DNA of 64,000 nt from Yponomeuta sedellus (taxonomy: Eukaryota > Arthropoda > Insecta > Lepidoptera > Yponomeutidae), in assembly GCA_934045075.1 (NCBI GenBank), contig OW203722.1:651001-715000 (forward strand). The letters run 5' to 3'. Shown piece after piece: positions 1 through 11,828 of the stretch. A program made the translations under genes and the position numbers. The first letter of the stretch is position 1. The number at the start of each line of letters is the position of its first letter. Below the pieces are notes generated by a model that ran no database searches, had not been told where the DNA came from, and saw nothing but the letters and a program-made list of their open reading frames with translations.

Positions 1-239
1 TCTTTGTAATATTTTTTTGTTTGTCTTTTCCTGGTGTACAATAAATAATATCCGTATCTTATCTTATGTTACGGTTTATATAATAGTTTAAAAATCTATA
101 AAATAAATATTTGCTAGCAGGATGCATAATTATTTAGCCCCATGAAACCCAGTACCTCTAATAAAACACGTGACAATCCCAAAAAATGTATATTGAAAGA
201 AATAGATTTGTCTTAATGTTGACACCAACCGGAAATTCA

Positions 240-620
240 GAGAAGATTTCAGCTAGACTGGGCAGCATTCTGAAAACTTGGTTGAATCTTTTCGTCACCT
301 ATACAGCAGTCCCTAAAGACAAAAGTTTCTAATCAGTGTCTTACATACAAAACCGAGACGTGGACACTCATGGTTCAAGTAGTCTACCAATGGTCGTTTA
401 GCGAGTTACGGAGAGAGCTATGCTCGGTGTTTCTCTGCGCGATATCGAATCCGAAACGAAGTTATTTGCCGGAGATCTGAATTCATCGATATAATTCTAC
501 GGGTTAGCATACTGGCAGTGGGCGGGTCATATCTGCCGCAGGACCGATAACCGTTGTGGTAACTGGTTCTTGAGTGGAGACAAACGAACGGATATGTCGA
601 AATTATAAGGATTTCTCGAC
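240..620 (+). mobile_element. RTE-like LINE C-terminal remnant, degenerate
   Basis: Aligns by eye to the better copies at 54350 and 55360: GGACACTCATGGTTCAAG, GAGAGAGCTATGCTCGGTGT, then CAGTGGGCGGGTCATAT. The frame is broken in several places. Confidence 0.7.
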
Positions 621-1167
621 TGTGGAACCCTAAAAATTTTAGAATGTTTTGCATTGTGTAAACAGTAATTTGTTTTAGTAAGTAAAGTTAGGCAACTATA
701 ATGGATATACGAATGTATGATTATTAATTTAGCAGAACGATCTAATGCATAGCAAGTAACAACAAAATAAATTATTCATTAGCACAGCTAAATCCCAGGA
801 AATGCTCGAAATATTTTAACAGTCATAAAGACATGCAAATCAAATTGAATTTAAATAATTCTGCGCGTATTATTGTTTGCATGTTGGTATTGGGAACAAT
901 AGAAAAGTTTTAATGAGACAGCCAACCACTGCAGGGGTTTCCAAACTTTTGTTTACTGCGACTTCCTCAATACTGTTTTCGGTATAACTTCTGCAATCGG
1001 CCCACAATTTTTTTAATGACGCTGCTTTCAAATCTTTGTGACCTTTGATTTGAAAAGACCACTGGAGAAACTGTACTAATGACGATTCTTTTAGAATAGT
1101 GGGCGCCAAGCCGTAGGTAGCCACCGGCAATTCCTGAAAATATTCTGGTCGATACAAATTAGAATAT

Positions 1168-1290
1168 TTTAAAAACCTATTTAGAGGCTAATAATTCCAC
1201 CCATGCCGGGATTCGAACCCAAGACCTCTGGGTATCCGTGCCAGCGCTCTATCCAACTGAGCCAATGGGCGAAAGGGAAGATTGTAGACC
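1168..1290 (-). mobile_element. SINE-T copy (tRNA-like head)
   Basis: Minus-strand copy with the tRNA-like head and the left edge at TAAAAACCTATTTAG. AGAATAT occurs on both sides (1161-1167 and 1291-1297) and may be a 7-bp target duplication. The 20 bases next to the right flank are not found in other copies. Confidence 0.75.
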
Positions 1291-1382
1291 AGAATATAAG
1301 GTAAAAGTTTGATTTTTTCATGTTTTGTAGTTGTGAAAAGAACAAACTTTTTAGTAAACGCAAAAAAACTTACGACCGCTTA

Positions 1383-1786
1383 TAATAATAATATTGGCCT
1401 TTTTGCGTCTACTTAATGAGATGATTTATACAGCGTCCAGTGGTATCTTCACTCACACTAGATGGGTGAAGGGACCACTCCGACGCTGTAGTGCCTGGGA
1501 CATGGTTTTATAGATGGTGTAGGCTTGCCCAGCACCTATACCATCCTGACAGCTTAATCGGCCTAGCCCACAGGAAAGACTAGTCAATACGTGCGGAGCC
1601 AACCAAAACGCGGGTTTCCTCACGATGTTTTCCTTCACCGTTAGCGTGTGGTATTGCGACTACAAATTCGCAAATGTACATAACTTTGAAATTAAACAAA
1701 GTCATTGATACATGCCCGCACTCGGGATCGAACCTGGGGTTCTCGTTTGCCAGTCCATGGTTCTACCCACTGAGCTACCACCGCTT
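1383..1786 (-). mobile_element. SINE-C, full length
   Basis: On the minus strand it reads a tRNA-like head (GGTAGCTCAGTGGGTAGAAC, B-box GGTTCGATCCC), then ATGACTTTG, then the core GGAAAACATCGTGAGGAAAC, then about 200 bp of body and a TAATATTATTATTATA tail. This is the fullest copy of the family in the window. Confidence 0.85.
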
Positions 1787-1956
1787 CTTATTATTCAATT
1801 CTTTATTGTACCGGAACAGATTGTACAATTGGCGGCCTTAATACTAAATAGTATGCTTACGTCGCTGAAAACGTATATTTTGACATTTAAAGAAATCAAA
1901 ACTCGTAGAATACTTCCTGTTGACCTAGAACTATGAAACTTGGCAAGTAATATCGT

Positions 1957-2111
1957 AATAAAGTCGCCCATTGGCTCAATTGGTAGAGCGCTGGCACGGA
2001 TAGCCAGAGGTTGCGGGTTCGAATCCCGGCATGGGTGAAATTTTTAGCCTGTAAATAGGTTTTTAAATTTGTCCTCAGCACGGGTTAGTGCATTAAAAAT
2101 AAAAATAGTAT
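1957..2111 (+). mobile_element. SINE-T copy with 12-bp target duplication
   Basis: SINE-T in its simplest form. It has a pol III A-box-like segment TGGCTCAATTGGTAGAGCG, a B-box GGTTCGAATCCC, then GGGTGAAATTTTTAGCC and a long 3' end AAAAATAAAAATAGTAT. It is flanked by AAGTAATATCGT at 1945-1956 and 2112-2123. The head folds as a cloverleaf: acceptor CCCAT/ATGGG, anticodon stem CTGGC/GCCAG. The usual T at position 33 is C, so this is a tRNA-derived SINE and not a working tRNA gene. Confidence 0.9.
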
Positions 2112-2737
2112 AAGTAATATCGTCTTATACTACAAATACAGGAAAAAACTGTTTTTGAACTTTTAAAATTCATTCCTAAAAAAATATTAAATGTAAGCCC
2201 CTACAAATTTGTACGGAACCCTCGGCGGACAAGTTAAAATTTTTCATTTTTCTGGGCCTAATTGTGAAGAAAAATAATGTGATGAAACATGACCGTCCGG
2301 GAAGTTATGGGTCGGCTGTTTTGTATACGTTAAGTTGCAAATCTTTCTTACAGTATGCAGGTACGAAAAATTAGTAATGAATTAACTGGTTCCACTGGAG
2401 TCTAATAGTGAAAACTATAGTAAAACTATCATAAAAGTCCCGACCTATTCCGATCATCGATCAGTATAGAAACTAGACTGAACAATTATAATCAAATTAC
2501 TTACCCTTATTACTGACTCCATAAAGCTTAAATTCCACTGTGCCAACAACACAAGGTAGATAGTCCCGGTGATCTCTTGCACGCGAAGTCTTGTCGATGC
2601 CTTAGTACAGTAATTATATATTTGATCGACGTGCGCATACCACGCCTCGCCTTCATACCTTGACGACTTGACGCCGGGGGCTAAGCCTCAGGCATCGTTA
2701 CTATGGACGAACGTTAGATTCGATTAGATTAAATTAG

Positions 2738-2965
2738 TAGATTAAGTAGTACAATGGACTCGGAAGCGAGAGACCCAGGTTCAATTCCTGGAGCGAGCAT
2801 GTACCAATTATTCTGTTGTCTAAGTTATGTACATTTGTGAAGTTACAATAACAAAACCACTTGCTAAAGTTGAAGGAACGACCACCGCCGATTGGCAATT
2901 TCAAGCGCTGAACATTTGAGCCGAGTTATTGAACACCTCAGACACACAGGTTTCCTTACGATGTT
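2738..2965 (+). mobile_element. SINE-C variant, diverged
   Basis: Half a tRNA-like head (AGACCCAGGTTCAATTCCTG) and a decayed core. From about 2938 a short minus-strand-like piece (GGTTTCCTTACGATG) follows. Confidence 0.65.
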
Positions 2966-3522
2966 TTTATTAACAGCTAGCAAATTATTATTATGCATTT
3001 TGTCCCAGAGCTGTTTGAGCTTTTCGCAGAGTCTGCCATGATTTTTTCACCCCTACAATTGATATTTGTGTTTATTATTATTATTAAATTATTTATTGTA
3101 CCAGTAAAGATCGTACAATTGGCGGCCTTAATACTAAAGTAGTGTTTCAATAGGCTGAAAAACAAACTCGTAAAAGAAGTATTTGAAGAAGTAAACTCAC
3201 TGTCTCTTATTTATTAACTCACTGTCTCTTATTTATTTGCTTAATCTTATTTACGATTTTGTTCAGGTTCGCACTAGGTATCTCTCCGAGGCCTGCATGC
3301 CGCCTCACGGGTACTGACGGAAGACCAGCGCTGGAGTATCATATCTCCAGCTTATGCTGAGTCAGAGCCCTTTTGCACTTGCCACACCCACAGTACTCAC
3401 ATTGGAAAATGCTCTGTGTCTCTGTTTCATTGTGTATCGGATTGTTGTTGCTTTTCTTGTCTTGTACGTATAGTCTTCTTAATATTGTTTTTATTGCGTG
3501 TGTGTGTAAGTGTAAATAAATG

Positions 3523-3552
3523 ATTAATAAATAAATAAATAAATAAATAAAA
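3523..3552. repeat. (AAAT)n microsatellite
   Basis: Short run of TAAA/AAAT units. Confidence 0.9.
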
Positions 3553-3825
3553 ATAAATATTTATTCTACTCATGAGTTTCCAATACTTTCGTAGTAAGTA
3601 TGGTAAGTATCGTTGGGAGACGATAAAAAATGTAAAAAGTATTTATTCCAAAAAAGGTAATCGACAGTATACAATGTCTGGTGGGTCCTACACTACAAAT
3701 CCTGTATAGTGGGCTCCCGTTTGCGGGTTTCTAGTTGTAGAAATTGCCACTGAGGCAAATAGGGTGTTGCCCAGAAACTAGCTAAGCTAAGCTAAGATTT
3801 AATTAAACTAAGGCTAGAAACTAAA

Positions 3826-4342
3826 AAACCGGCCAAGTGCGAGTCAGACTCGCGCACCGAGGGTTCCGTACAAACCTGTATTATAGACCTGAGTATTTGG
3901 TATGAATTTCAATTTAATACCTCTACGCGTTTATGAGGAAATGGGTAGTAAGTTTAAAATTATTAAAAAAAAAAATATTATGTGATGTAACTAAAAATTT
4001 ATGGTTTTCGTAATTTTTCCTTTATCTATGCTATAAGACGTTGCTTCGTACCAAATTTCAAGATTCTGAGTTCACGGGAAGCACCCTGTAGGTTTTGATT
4101 CCCTTGCAAGTGTCGAAAATTTGCGGCATAAACGGCTGTATCTTTTGATTGCGTTGGCTTAGAAGTTTGATTTTTTCACAGCTTCAAGGGACAGTAGACT
4201 TGAGTAATTGATATAAATTTCAGCTTCATACCTCCACGCGTTCCTGAGAAAAAGGGTCTTGACAGACGGACGGACAGACGGACAACAAAGTGATCCTATA
4301 AGGGTTCCGTTTTTTCCTTTTGAGGTACGGAACCCTAAAAAC
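3826..4342. repeat. Dispersed lepidopteran repeat (AACCGGCCAAGTGCGAGTC family)
   Basis: Starts AACCGGCCAAGTGCGAGTCA and ends GGTACGGAACCCTAAAAA, with a GACAGACGGACGGACAGACG tract near the right end. I recognise the motifs as a very common moth and butterfly repeat; its class is unclear to me. An internal part is duplicated in diverged form (TTGGTATGAATTTCAATTTA versus ATTGATATAAATTTCAGCTT). A short related piece lies at 2205-2250. Confidence 0.75.
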
Positions 4343-4733
4343 AACGGTATGTGGCTGGGGATGGTAGACATTAGTACATTCATGTCCTACGACGATTATG
4401 AGCTCTGCGCCTTGATTATTGGACTCTTCACGTATAGATATACAGATAGAGAACACTTTACTGTACATAAAATGAAAATCACATCCGTGTGCAAAAATGA
4501 AATATTTACTGGAATTTTTTGTAAAAATATATTTATTTTCTTTATCTCCAAACATTCCCTTTCCTTACAGGTGTAACCTTATTCGATAGGGAGATACAAT
4601 TAACTATATTATTAACAATGTTCAAATATCAGACATTTCCTTAAATCTAACCTAAACCTTTTTGTTCTTCTAAATTCACTTAAGGTAACATGGAAGACAT
4701 CAGCATCTTCCGCTATGCGATTTAAGAGTCTGA

Positions 4734-4986
4734 GGGCGAGATAAATAGTCGCTTCTAAGAACGAGTCTTAGCGAAAGCACTTGCTTAAGAATCGATTTGT
4801 CTATCATAGACAGTACCTACTTTGGCACTCTCTAGTCGCGAAACCCGGACTAATTCTTAGCATTGGCCTAAGAACATGCTTAGCTAAGCAAACGTCTACT
4901 TTGATACTTAGCTAAGTTAGCCTGAAGTAATGCTTAGGGAAGCTTGAGTGCGGACTTGGGCTAAGCAACGACTATTTATCTCGCCC
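4734..4986. mobile_element. MITE with 18-bp perfect inverted ends, TGA duplication
   Basis: Ends GGGCGAGATAAATAGTCG and its reverse complement. TGA lies on both sides (4731-4733 and 4987-4989). The interior is full of CTTAGCTAAG-like palindromes. No coding capacity. Confidence 0.8.
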
Positions 4987-4989
4987 TGA

Positions 4990-5940
4990 GTGCACGCGTC
5001 AGCGGCGCCTGCGCCAACAAACGTATTAAATAAGTTAGCTATATACAGAGATAGAGCGCTTCGCCAACAAACTGCTTTGCAGTTTGGCGTAATTGTGTCA
5101 TTGGTCAATAAGGTTTTTTGTTTTTTCAAAATAAATAAAAAAAACAGGTGGGTCCGCGCGCGCCGGCACACACAAACACAATGCTCCTAGCAACACCGGG
5201 TTCGCGATCTTGCCTACTACTTTATGTCTCTATATCACTGTCTCGTATCTGATATCCAATGGCATGCGGTATTCACTATGTGTGATAAATGTTATGCACA
5301 TATCTATACGGTGGAACTAAGTAAACATTCCGCTGTTCCATACAGATACATTCGGGAAAAGTTACGTAATCAAGGCGCTGATGATACACTTTAGGATTTT
5401 TCACAAAATTGAGTCGTAAACGTGTAGTTTGACCCGAAACATACATCCCAAGCCCTGAAAATCTGACAATGACTTATTTAGAGTAGAGTGCAGTTTGGCA
5501 ATTTGACTTTTTTGTCCTGACACTTTGCATCGAAAACGTCTGCTCAATATTTACGGGCCAAGGACCGGCCGGCTTCCTGCTATTTGAACTTTTCTATTAA
5601 AGTGAAAAAGGACTTGACCCCATTTCCGCTTGCAGAACCTTATGCATAATTCTGCTTTTATCCAGTGAATACACAAAACAGAAGTACTACGGAATGGAAT
5701 ATTATAACTGACATAACATACACATTGTGACATTGCTAACAATATTTTTGCCGTCGGTTGAGAATCTTTGAACGAGTAACAATGTTAAGTAACAATGAAG
5801 TATCTTAAATAATTGTTCAATGTATAACCTGTAAAGCTTACTACAAATTGGAGAAGAAGAAAAAAACAGTTTTCATAGTGAGGTAACGTCTGAATTATTA
5901 TTAAGGTATTATTAACTTAATAGACTAAAATCTTATTAGT
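4990..5940. other. No gene identified
   Basis: No recognisable frame or repeat. A GC-rich CGCGCGCGCCGG patch lies near 5157. Confidence 0.5.
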
Positions 5941-5944
5941 TTAA

Positions 5945-6787
5945 GGCGCTTCGGGGTGCTAACTAGCGCCACCAATTAAATAAAATTCATAACTGGTTTA
6001 AAAATATGTTTTTCATCCCACCATCTCGGAAAGAGTATTTTTAATCTTCATTATCTGAGTGGAAAATCCGTTTTTATTCTCTAGAGGATAAAGTAAATTG
6101 AATTTAGAACATCGTGTGCACTAAGTTTGTGAATTAAAAAAATATTACACTCAGTTTAAATAACTGTAGCAACGTTACTTTAAAATTTTCTTAATTATAC
6201 CTTAGTATTATTTTGTTATAATTTAAAGATTATTCTGTAATACTTACCTGTCATAATGTAGTAATTAATACCTAAACTGAAATAAAAGTGTACCTATCTT
6301 GTGATTGTAAACGTTTTTTTTTTTTGCATTTAGTCATTTCCTCGCTGAGGTGGAATGAAAAGTTACGTGTTGCACTTGAGTGCAAAGATATTTCACCTCG
6401 TGCTCTTTTGATTCCCTCGCTAACGCTCAGGATTCTAATTTTGATTCACTCGCTGCGCTCGTGATTTAATTTTAGAATCCTTCGCTTGCTCGGTCATCAA
6501 AATTGAACACGCGGTTAAAAAGCAACTTTGCACTCTTGTATAACAAATAACTATTTTTCTATTCAAAAAGTTGTTTCAAAAATCTTAACCACTATGACAC
6601 CTTTTTTTATAGCCTACAGCCTAGAACCTAGGATCAAAAACCTAGGACTAGGAGTATTTGGCGGAAATCGATTAAAGTCCCTTTTGATACTACGTTCTAC
6701 GCTGTATATTCTAAAAATAGTTGACACAGTCACAACAAGTTATGATTTGTATTCCATTAGTGGCGCTAGTTAGCAACCCAAAGGGCC
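5945..6787. mobile_element. Non-autonomous TIR element with TTAA flanks
   Basis: Inverted ends of about 38 bp with 32 matches (GCTAACTAGCGCCAC core) are flanked by TTAA at 5941-5944 and 6788-6791. The interior has a section rich in CTCGCTGCGCTCG-type words (6335-6540) and no transposase. Related ends lie at 29806, 29821, 39675, 40680 and 56660. Confidence 0.75.
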
Positions 6788-7282
6788 TTAAACAACAAAA
6801 TCAAACTCGAAATGTATTAACAACATACCTTAACTTAGTATACTTTTTAGAAGGTATATATTTTATTTGTATAACAATACTTACATTTAAGAAAGCATGG
6901 TTGTATTTATTTTTTGGTTGTGCAATAAATTGTTCTCTATATATCTATCTATATAGTTTATTCCCAAAAATGTAATGTGATGTAATAAGGTAACACGGAC
7001 TTAACCCTTATTCGATTCGATACGAGTCGATTAGTATTTCTTATGTTTTATCATCAGCGCTAGTCCGCCTCGGAGAGCGCGACTTCAAAGACGGCCCCAT
7101 GTCCGGTCGCACAAACAACATCATACTGCAAACAAATATACCTAGAGCAAAAAAACATTTCTGTCTGTTCATGATAAATAAAAATATTAGGGACGATGTG
7201 TCAGTAAGTAATAATCGTTCCTTTTTTCCCCTGTGATAAAAGAAATCTAGAAACAGGATTAGTACAAAGTACGTCAGGGCGA

Positions 7283-7630
7283 GAAGCGCTCGTGGCCTAG
7301 TCGAACCGAATGATTGGAATCAATCACTTGAGTTAAGCAACAACAGGCGCGGTCAGGTGCAGGATGGGTGACCGTCTAGTGACTACCGCTAGTGACATTT
7401 TTCCGAGCTTCGCAAGGCGTGGTTGGTGCCGGCTGTCATGTAATGGCAGTCGTTAAGCCATGGCAGAGGCCGTATAGGCGGCATGATAACTTCTGTCAGT
7501 GAGGCCCGCCACTGTCTTACAATCCTCCACCAACCCGGACTTGGCCCCCGTGGTGGAGTATGGCCTAACCTTCCTGCGTTACAGGAAGAGACGTGTACCC
7601 CAGCAGTGGTGACATATTATGGTTAATAAA
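7283..7630 (+). mobile_element. SINE-5S, near full length
   Basis: Starts GAAGCGCTCGTGGCC. The first 100 bp holds AGTTAAGCAACAACAGGCGC and GGATGGGTGACCG, which match the A-box and C-box parts of the internal promoter of animal 5S rRNA. About 240 bp of unrelated body and tail follows (CTGTCATGTAATGGCAGTCG, later CCCCAGCAGTGGTGACATA). So this is a pol III SINE with a 5S-derived head (SINE3 class), not a 5S gene. Confidence 0.85.
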
Positions 7631-8194
7631 TGTTAGGGACAAAGAGTTGATTGGTTATAATACTCGTAGTATATAAATATGATTAGTGCAAAGTATATCA
7701 GCGCCATGGTTTATTTAAAGAGGACTCATAGTTATACTGGATTCGATTTTGGGAGTTTTTTTGCAGCACGCTTTTATCTCCAATAGTTAAAAAGAGTGGG
7801 GTGGCAGTCACACTGATAACCAGGATGTATTTATATTATTGTAGTGTGTAATATATTGCATAATTATATATATTACATACTTTGTTGTTGCCGGGATGGT
7901 TCGATGTTGCTGGGAACAAGCCTTGCCGCGTTTTACCGCCAAATATGGGATTCTAAACTGTGCTCGATACGCCACGCACTTTACCGATTTTTTTAAATAC
8001 CTGGTAATTATTTTTTTATGTCTAAAAAATATGACTTTAATAGCGAAATAATATTACAAATGTCACTACCCCATTGCGTTTCTTATTTCATCGCAAACTT
8101 CATCAAATTTCACTAATTAAGTGACTAATTTCGTGTAAAGTGCGATCCTAATCTGAGGTGCCTCGGATTTTCATCTGTTAAGTACGATCCGTAC

Positions 8195-8350
8195 GACGGA
8201 TATTGAAATCGAAGCCGGCCTAGAAGACGGTGGAGAGGTGATCTCGACAACCATCTGCCGGAGTGGACTGAGGTAGCCCAGGACAGAAAACTCTGGACTG
8301 AATTGGGTGAAGCCTTTGCCCAGCAGTGGAAGACACACATGAAGGCTACG
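8195..8350 (+). mobile_element. LINE C-terminal remnant (RTE-like, different lineage)
   Basis: The plus strand can be read as RRRWRGDLDNHLP then WTELGEAFAQQWKT. This is the end of an RTE-type endonuclease/reverse transcriptase. Only about 50 codons survive. Confidence 0.7.
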
Positions 8351-8450
8351 TAAAAAAGTACGATCCTAAAAAGAGCGTTAGCAGAGCGGTGTTGAACGCC
8401 GGCTTCTCAATCGGGAGTTCGTGCGCTCGAAGCCTTTGTTAGTAATAAAG

Positions 8451-8532
8451 ACTCTGACACGGTTAGCCAGAGATCGCGGTTTCGAGTCCCGGCATGGGTG
8501 GAATTTTTAGCCTCTAAATTGTTTTTTTTTAA
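8451..8532 (+). mobile_element. SINE-T fragment
   Basis: Carries the second half of the tRNA-like head, with a B-box written GGTTTCGAGTCCC, then GGGTGGAATTTTTAGCC and a T-rich end. The 5' half of the head is missing. Confidence 0.75.
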
Positions 8533-8567
8533 TTAATGACTTTGTTTTATATGTGAATTTATAGTAC

Positions 8568-8668
8568 TAATACTGATGGTGAAAGAAAACATCGTAAGAA
8601 AACCCTAGTGTCTGAAGTGTTAACGCACCTCAGCGCTTGCTACGTACAATGGCCCAACTATGAGCCTC
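8568..8668 (+). mobile_element. SINE-C core fragment
   Basis: GTGAAAGAAAACATCGTAAG followed by the variant tail TACGTACAATGGCCCAAC. Confidence 0.65.
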
Positions 8669-9049
8669 AGCGCGGAAATCTCAGGTCTAACTAGGCCGAT
8701 TTTGAAGTGGCTCAGTTTTCATGACATAAGCGGAGTCGCCCGAGAAAGTCATAGCGCGAAAACATTGCAGATTCCTCTCGAACACTTCAAGTTGACACGT
8801 GACATCTCCACTTCACCCTCCCCCTTGGCCGGGGGAGAAGGGCTACAAGGAATGTACCCGATACTCGAGCCCGAAGATGTTTTATGTAATAGATCACGCG
8901 GATTTGGTTTAAGTTGTCAAAACAACCTGCGCGAATTTACAACTCCAGTTTCCTGGGTAGAAAAGCAGCCGCTTTAAAGCTCCTTATATTCTATAAATGC
9001 TTCCTAATATTGCCTCTATATATATAATATATAATCCTGTGTTCCGGAG

Positions 9050-9185
9050 TTGTAGGTAGAGATTGGTTGCCACTTGCCATGATCGTGGTAATCCTTATTG
9101 AATTTACGAATATTCATTTATTGATTAGTCGGTGCATCCACGCACGCGAGTTTGTCGGTCCTTTTTATAACATAACATAACATTT
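9050..9185 (-). mobile_element. LINE 3' end, STRNRRACM lineage, old
   Basis: GCCACTTGCCATGATCGTG and GTCGGTGCATCCACGCACG match the 3' region of the 62665 copy. A SINE-D copy follows directly. Confidence 0.55.
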
Positions 9186-9384
9186 ACATACAGGCACATA
9201 CATTGCTTCTGGCCCCACACTAGGATACCTGTGTAGTGAGAACCAGAAACAGCAACATCACAAACATCCGATCCTAATAGACATCCAAGACCTGAGGTGT
9301 TTTATTTGTCCCCAACCGGGGTTCCAACCCAGGACCTCTCACATGGTAAGCAGATGCGCTACCACTGCGCCATAGAGGTCGTTC
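9186..9384 (-). mobile_element. SINE-D copy (tRNA-like head)
   Basis: Minus strand: GGCGCAGTGGTAGCGCATC (A-box) and GGGTTGGAACCCC (B-box), then ACCTCAGGTCTTGGATGTC and a tail GTATCCTAGTGTGGGGCC. Distinct from SINE-T and SINE-C. Confidence 0.8.
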
Positions 9385-10469
9385 GTTATCTGTTTTATAA
9401 CATATTTGCTCGTAAAGCGGTTGTAATTACACCAATTTCAATATCGTAATGTATCTCATTACGTACTTGTGCGATAGTGTAATGTAAAAGGCACGTGTTT
9501 TTTTTTATAAAGTTTTAAGATGAACGATACTTTTAAAAATCTTAGCAAAGAGGTTTTATGTCAAGAAAGTGGTCAATATTTTATGAATAAAATAAACTAT
9601 GGAAAATAAAATATAACAAATAAACATTTAATTCTTTAATTTAATATATTTTGACAATAAAACACAACCATCTGTAACAAAAAAACAAAAATATTATTAT
9701 ATTTTTTAGCCTCTGAATAGGTTTACAAAAATATTAATGTACTTTATTAGTAATACTGGCTGTTTTGTACCTTTGCATAAAAAAAAAAAGTTGATGCGCG
9801 CGCATCGCTTATTTGTGGAAAAGTAAAAATAAATCCGCGCGCTTTTTCTTTTCGATGTATTGTTTTTATTTGAAAATATCGTCAAGTAGTGATGGTAACA
9901 AAGTTAGAGTTTTATTAATTTCCTCGAAAATATGTTATAAAACGTCGTATGACATAAGTGCGCTTTGAAAATTACAGCCTCTGCTTCCTTATAGCCCTCG
10001 GCGATGGCTCGGGCTAGTAATATCGCCTCGGCTGTAATTTTCAACTTACCGCAATTATATCGTAATGTACTATTATGCCACACCTGGCAATAAAGTGGCT
10101 TTTTCCGCAAAAAAAACACTTTCTGGCCAAGTGTAGACATAAAAAGATGTACACAACACGGGAGGTAATAAAGAAAGCTCTCGACCGAATATTTACGTCC
10201 CTCGCTTGCAGCTCGGGCCGCAAACTTCTGCAATCTCGCCCTTTCTTTGTATTACCACCCTAGTTGTGTAATGTACTATTATATAGTTCTTTGTTAATAA
10301 GAGCCCTTATTAATCGATGTATACAAGTATATCCGCCTGAGAGGTTTTCTACCGGCTTTTCCACCAAATTTCGATGGATTTAGTTTTCTGATGATGAAGA
10401 TAAAGAGGATTCTGACCGAGTTCTATCACGGCGATTTTTTTTGTGTTTTTTGTCGCCTTTATGCATCCC
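9385..10469. other. No gene identified
   Basis: AT-rich; several short frames but no recognisable protein. Confidence 0.5.
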
Positions 10470-10715
10470 TCTATGCAGGGCACAGGCCTTCTGTCAGAGA
10501 GAGATAGAGTACGGGCTTAAGCACTACGCGTAGTTACGGTACCGCGGATTGGCAATTTCAATCTCGTTTCCTCACGATGTTTTCCTTCACCGTTAGCGAT
10601 TGGTATTGATACTTCAACTTCACTCACTTCATATGTACGTTACTTAGAAAACAAAGTCATTGGTACAAGTAAGGATCCGAACCCAAGATCTCCGTTTCAG
10701 GTTCGCGCGATTTTT
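10470..10715 (-). mobile_element. SINE-C variant
   Basis: On the minus strand: a decayed head (B-box region GGTTCGGATCC), ATGACTTTG, core AAAACATCGTGAGGAAAC, and a tail with CTCTCTCTGACAG and CCTGTGCCCTGCA. Confidence 0.75.
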
Positions 10716-11085
10716 ATGACACTCTGTAGATGGCTTAAGATCTCAAAAGTGGCATAAAATGCCACTTTTTCCGAATATCATGTACGATATCGTGAGTGCA
10801 TTATAGGTAGTAAGACTACGTGAGTGGCGCTTTTAGATTATCTAAATTTGCGACTTTTCGTGACATCAGAACGCCGCAAAACGTGTGACTTTTACCACCA
10901 TACTACGCATGCTGGTATTTTATTTTATTTTGTTTCTTAGGCATGTAAAATAGGTAAACAATCTTAGTAAAATGTACTTGTAGTATATACAGCGCTTGAA
11001 AAGTGGACACGCGTGGCAATCAAGCTTATACTCTCTTTGAGAAAGCATGTCCCTGTAGTGGGACGTATCAAGGCTGCATAAAAAA

Positions 11086-11087
<2 letters not shown>

Positions 11088-11138
<51 letters not shown>
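11088..11138. repeat. (TA)n microsatellite
   Basis: About 51 bp of pure TA. Confidence 0.98.
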
Positions 11139-11142
<4 letters not shown>

Positions 11143-11574
11143 AACTTCAAACCAGATTGACACCCAAAGTAAATAAGGTAATACTTCTATTTATTACGCA
11201 AAAGTGTTATTACCTAAATTACTACATTGTAGCATAGTGAATTCAAGGTATAACATCTTAAAACTCACAAAATAAAAAGACATATCCTAAGAATATGCTT
11301 GTCAAACATTTTGTAGCGTCTGAAATAGTTTTAGGCCACAGCCGGAAATAAAACTTGCCATCTAACGAGGCTGCTGTATCTCGTTGATAGTCCAGCCACT
11401 GTTCATTTTATTCTCTGACGGGAATTTCGCACTATGACACGACAAGTTTCACCAAACTGTTTACCATAACAACACAGACCACTAACTTTCGGGATCACTT
11501 CCGATTCGTCCTCACGTCTTGCTATCAAATAACATGCTACAGAGGGTCATTATTTTACCTTTACCCAGGCATAG

Positions 11575-11712
11575 GGCCGGTTTCGATTGAGAATTTTACT
11601 AAGTAAATACTGAAGTAACTTTTTGTCACGCTCTTTTCTGAGAAATTCGAAGAGACAGCACTATAGATAACTATTTACTTAAGGAAATTCTCAATTCAGA
11701 AAATGGCTATTG
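11575..11712. repeat. Imperfect inverted repeat, MITE-like
   Basis: TGAGAATTTTACTAAGTAAAT on the left faces ATTTACTTAAGGAAATTCTCA on the right, about 70 bp apart. Probably a small TIR element; no clear target duplication. Confidence 0.45.
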
Positions 11713-11828
11713 TCTTACAATTAATGTGTTTCAATATCACTGTAATGTGAAAGATATTCACTGAAATGCAGTATCCACAATGGAAATAACAATCCTTCAA
11801 TGTATACGTTTGAACAATTATTGTATAC

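Noticed and set aside
870..1157. 95-codon minus-strand frame
   Set aside because: No protein family recognised. The plus strand contains CAGGGGTTTCCAAACTTTTG near 931, which looks like a hAT-type end, so this is probably repeat sequence; no partner end was found.
1980..2040. A genuine tRNA gene in the SINE-T head
   Set aside because: The cloverleaf and boxes are good, but the base before the anticodon is C rather than T, and the same head recurs about 20 times with SINE flanks and target duplications.
7283..7400. A genuine 5S rRNA gene
   Set aside because: Only the internal promoter region resembles 5S; the ends do not match and the sequence continues into SINE body.
8660..8977. 105-codon plus-strand frame
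   Set aside because: Begins in SINE-C-derived sequence and shows no recognisable domain.
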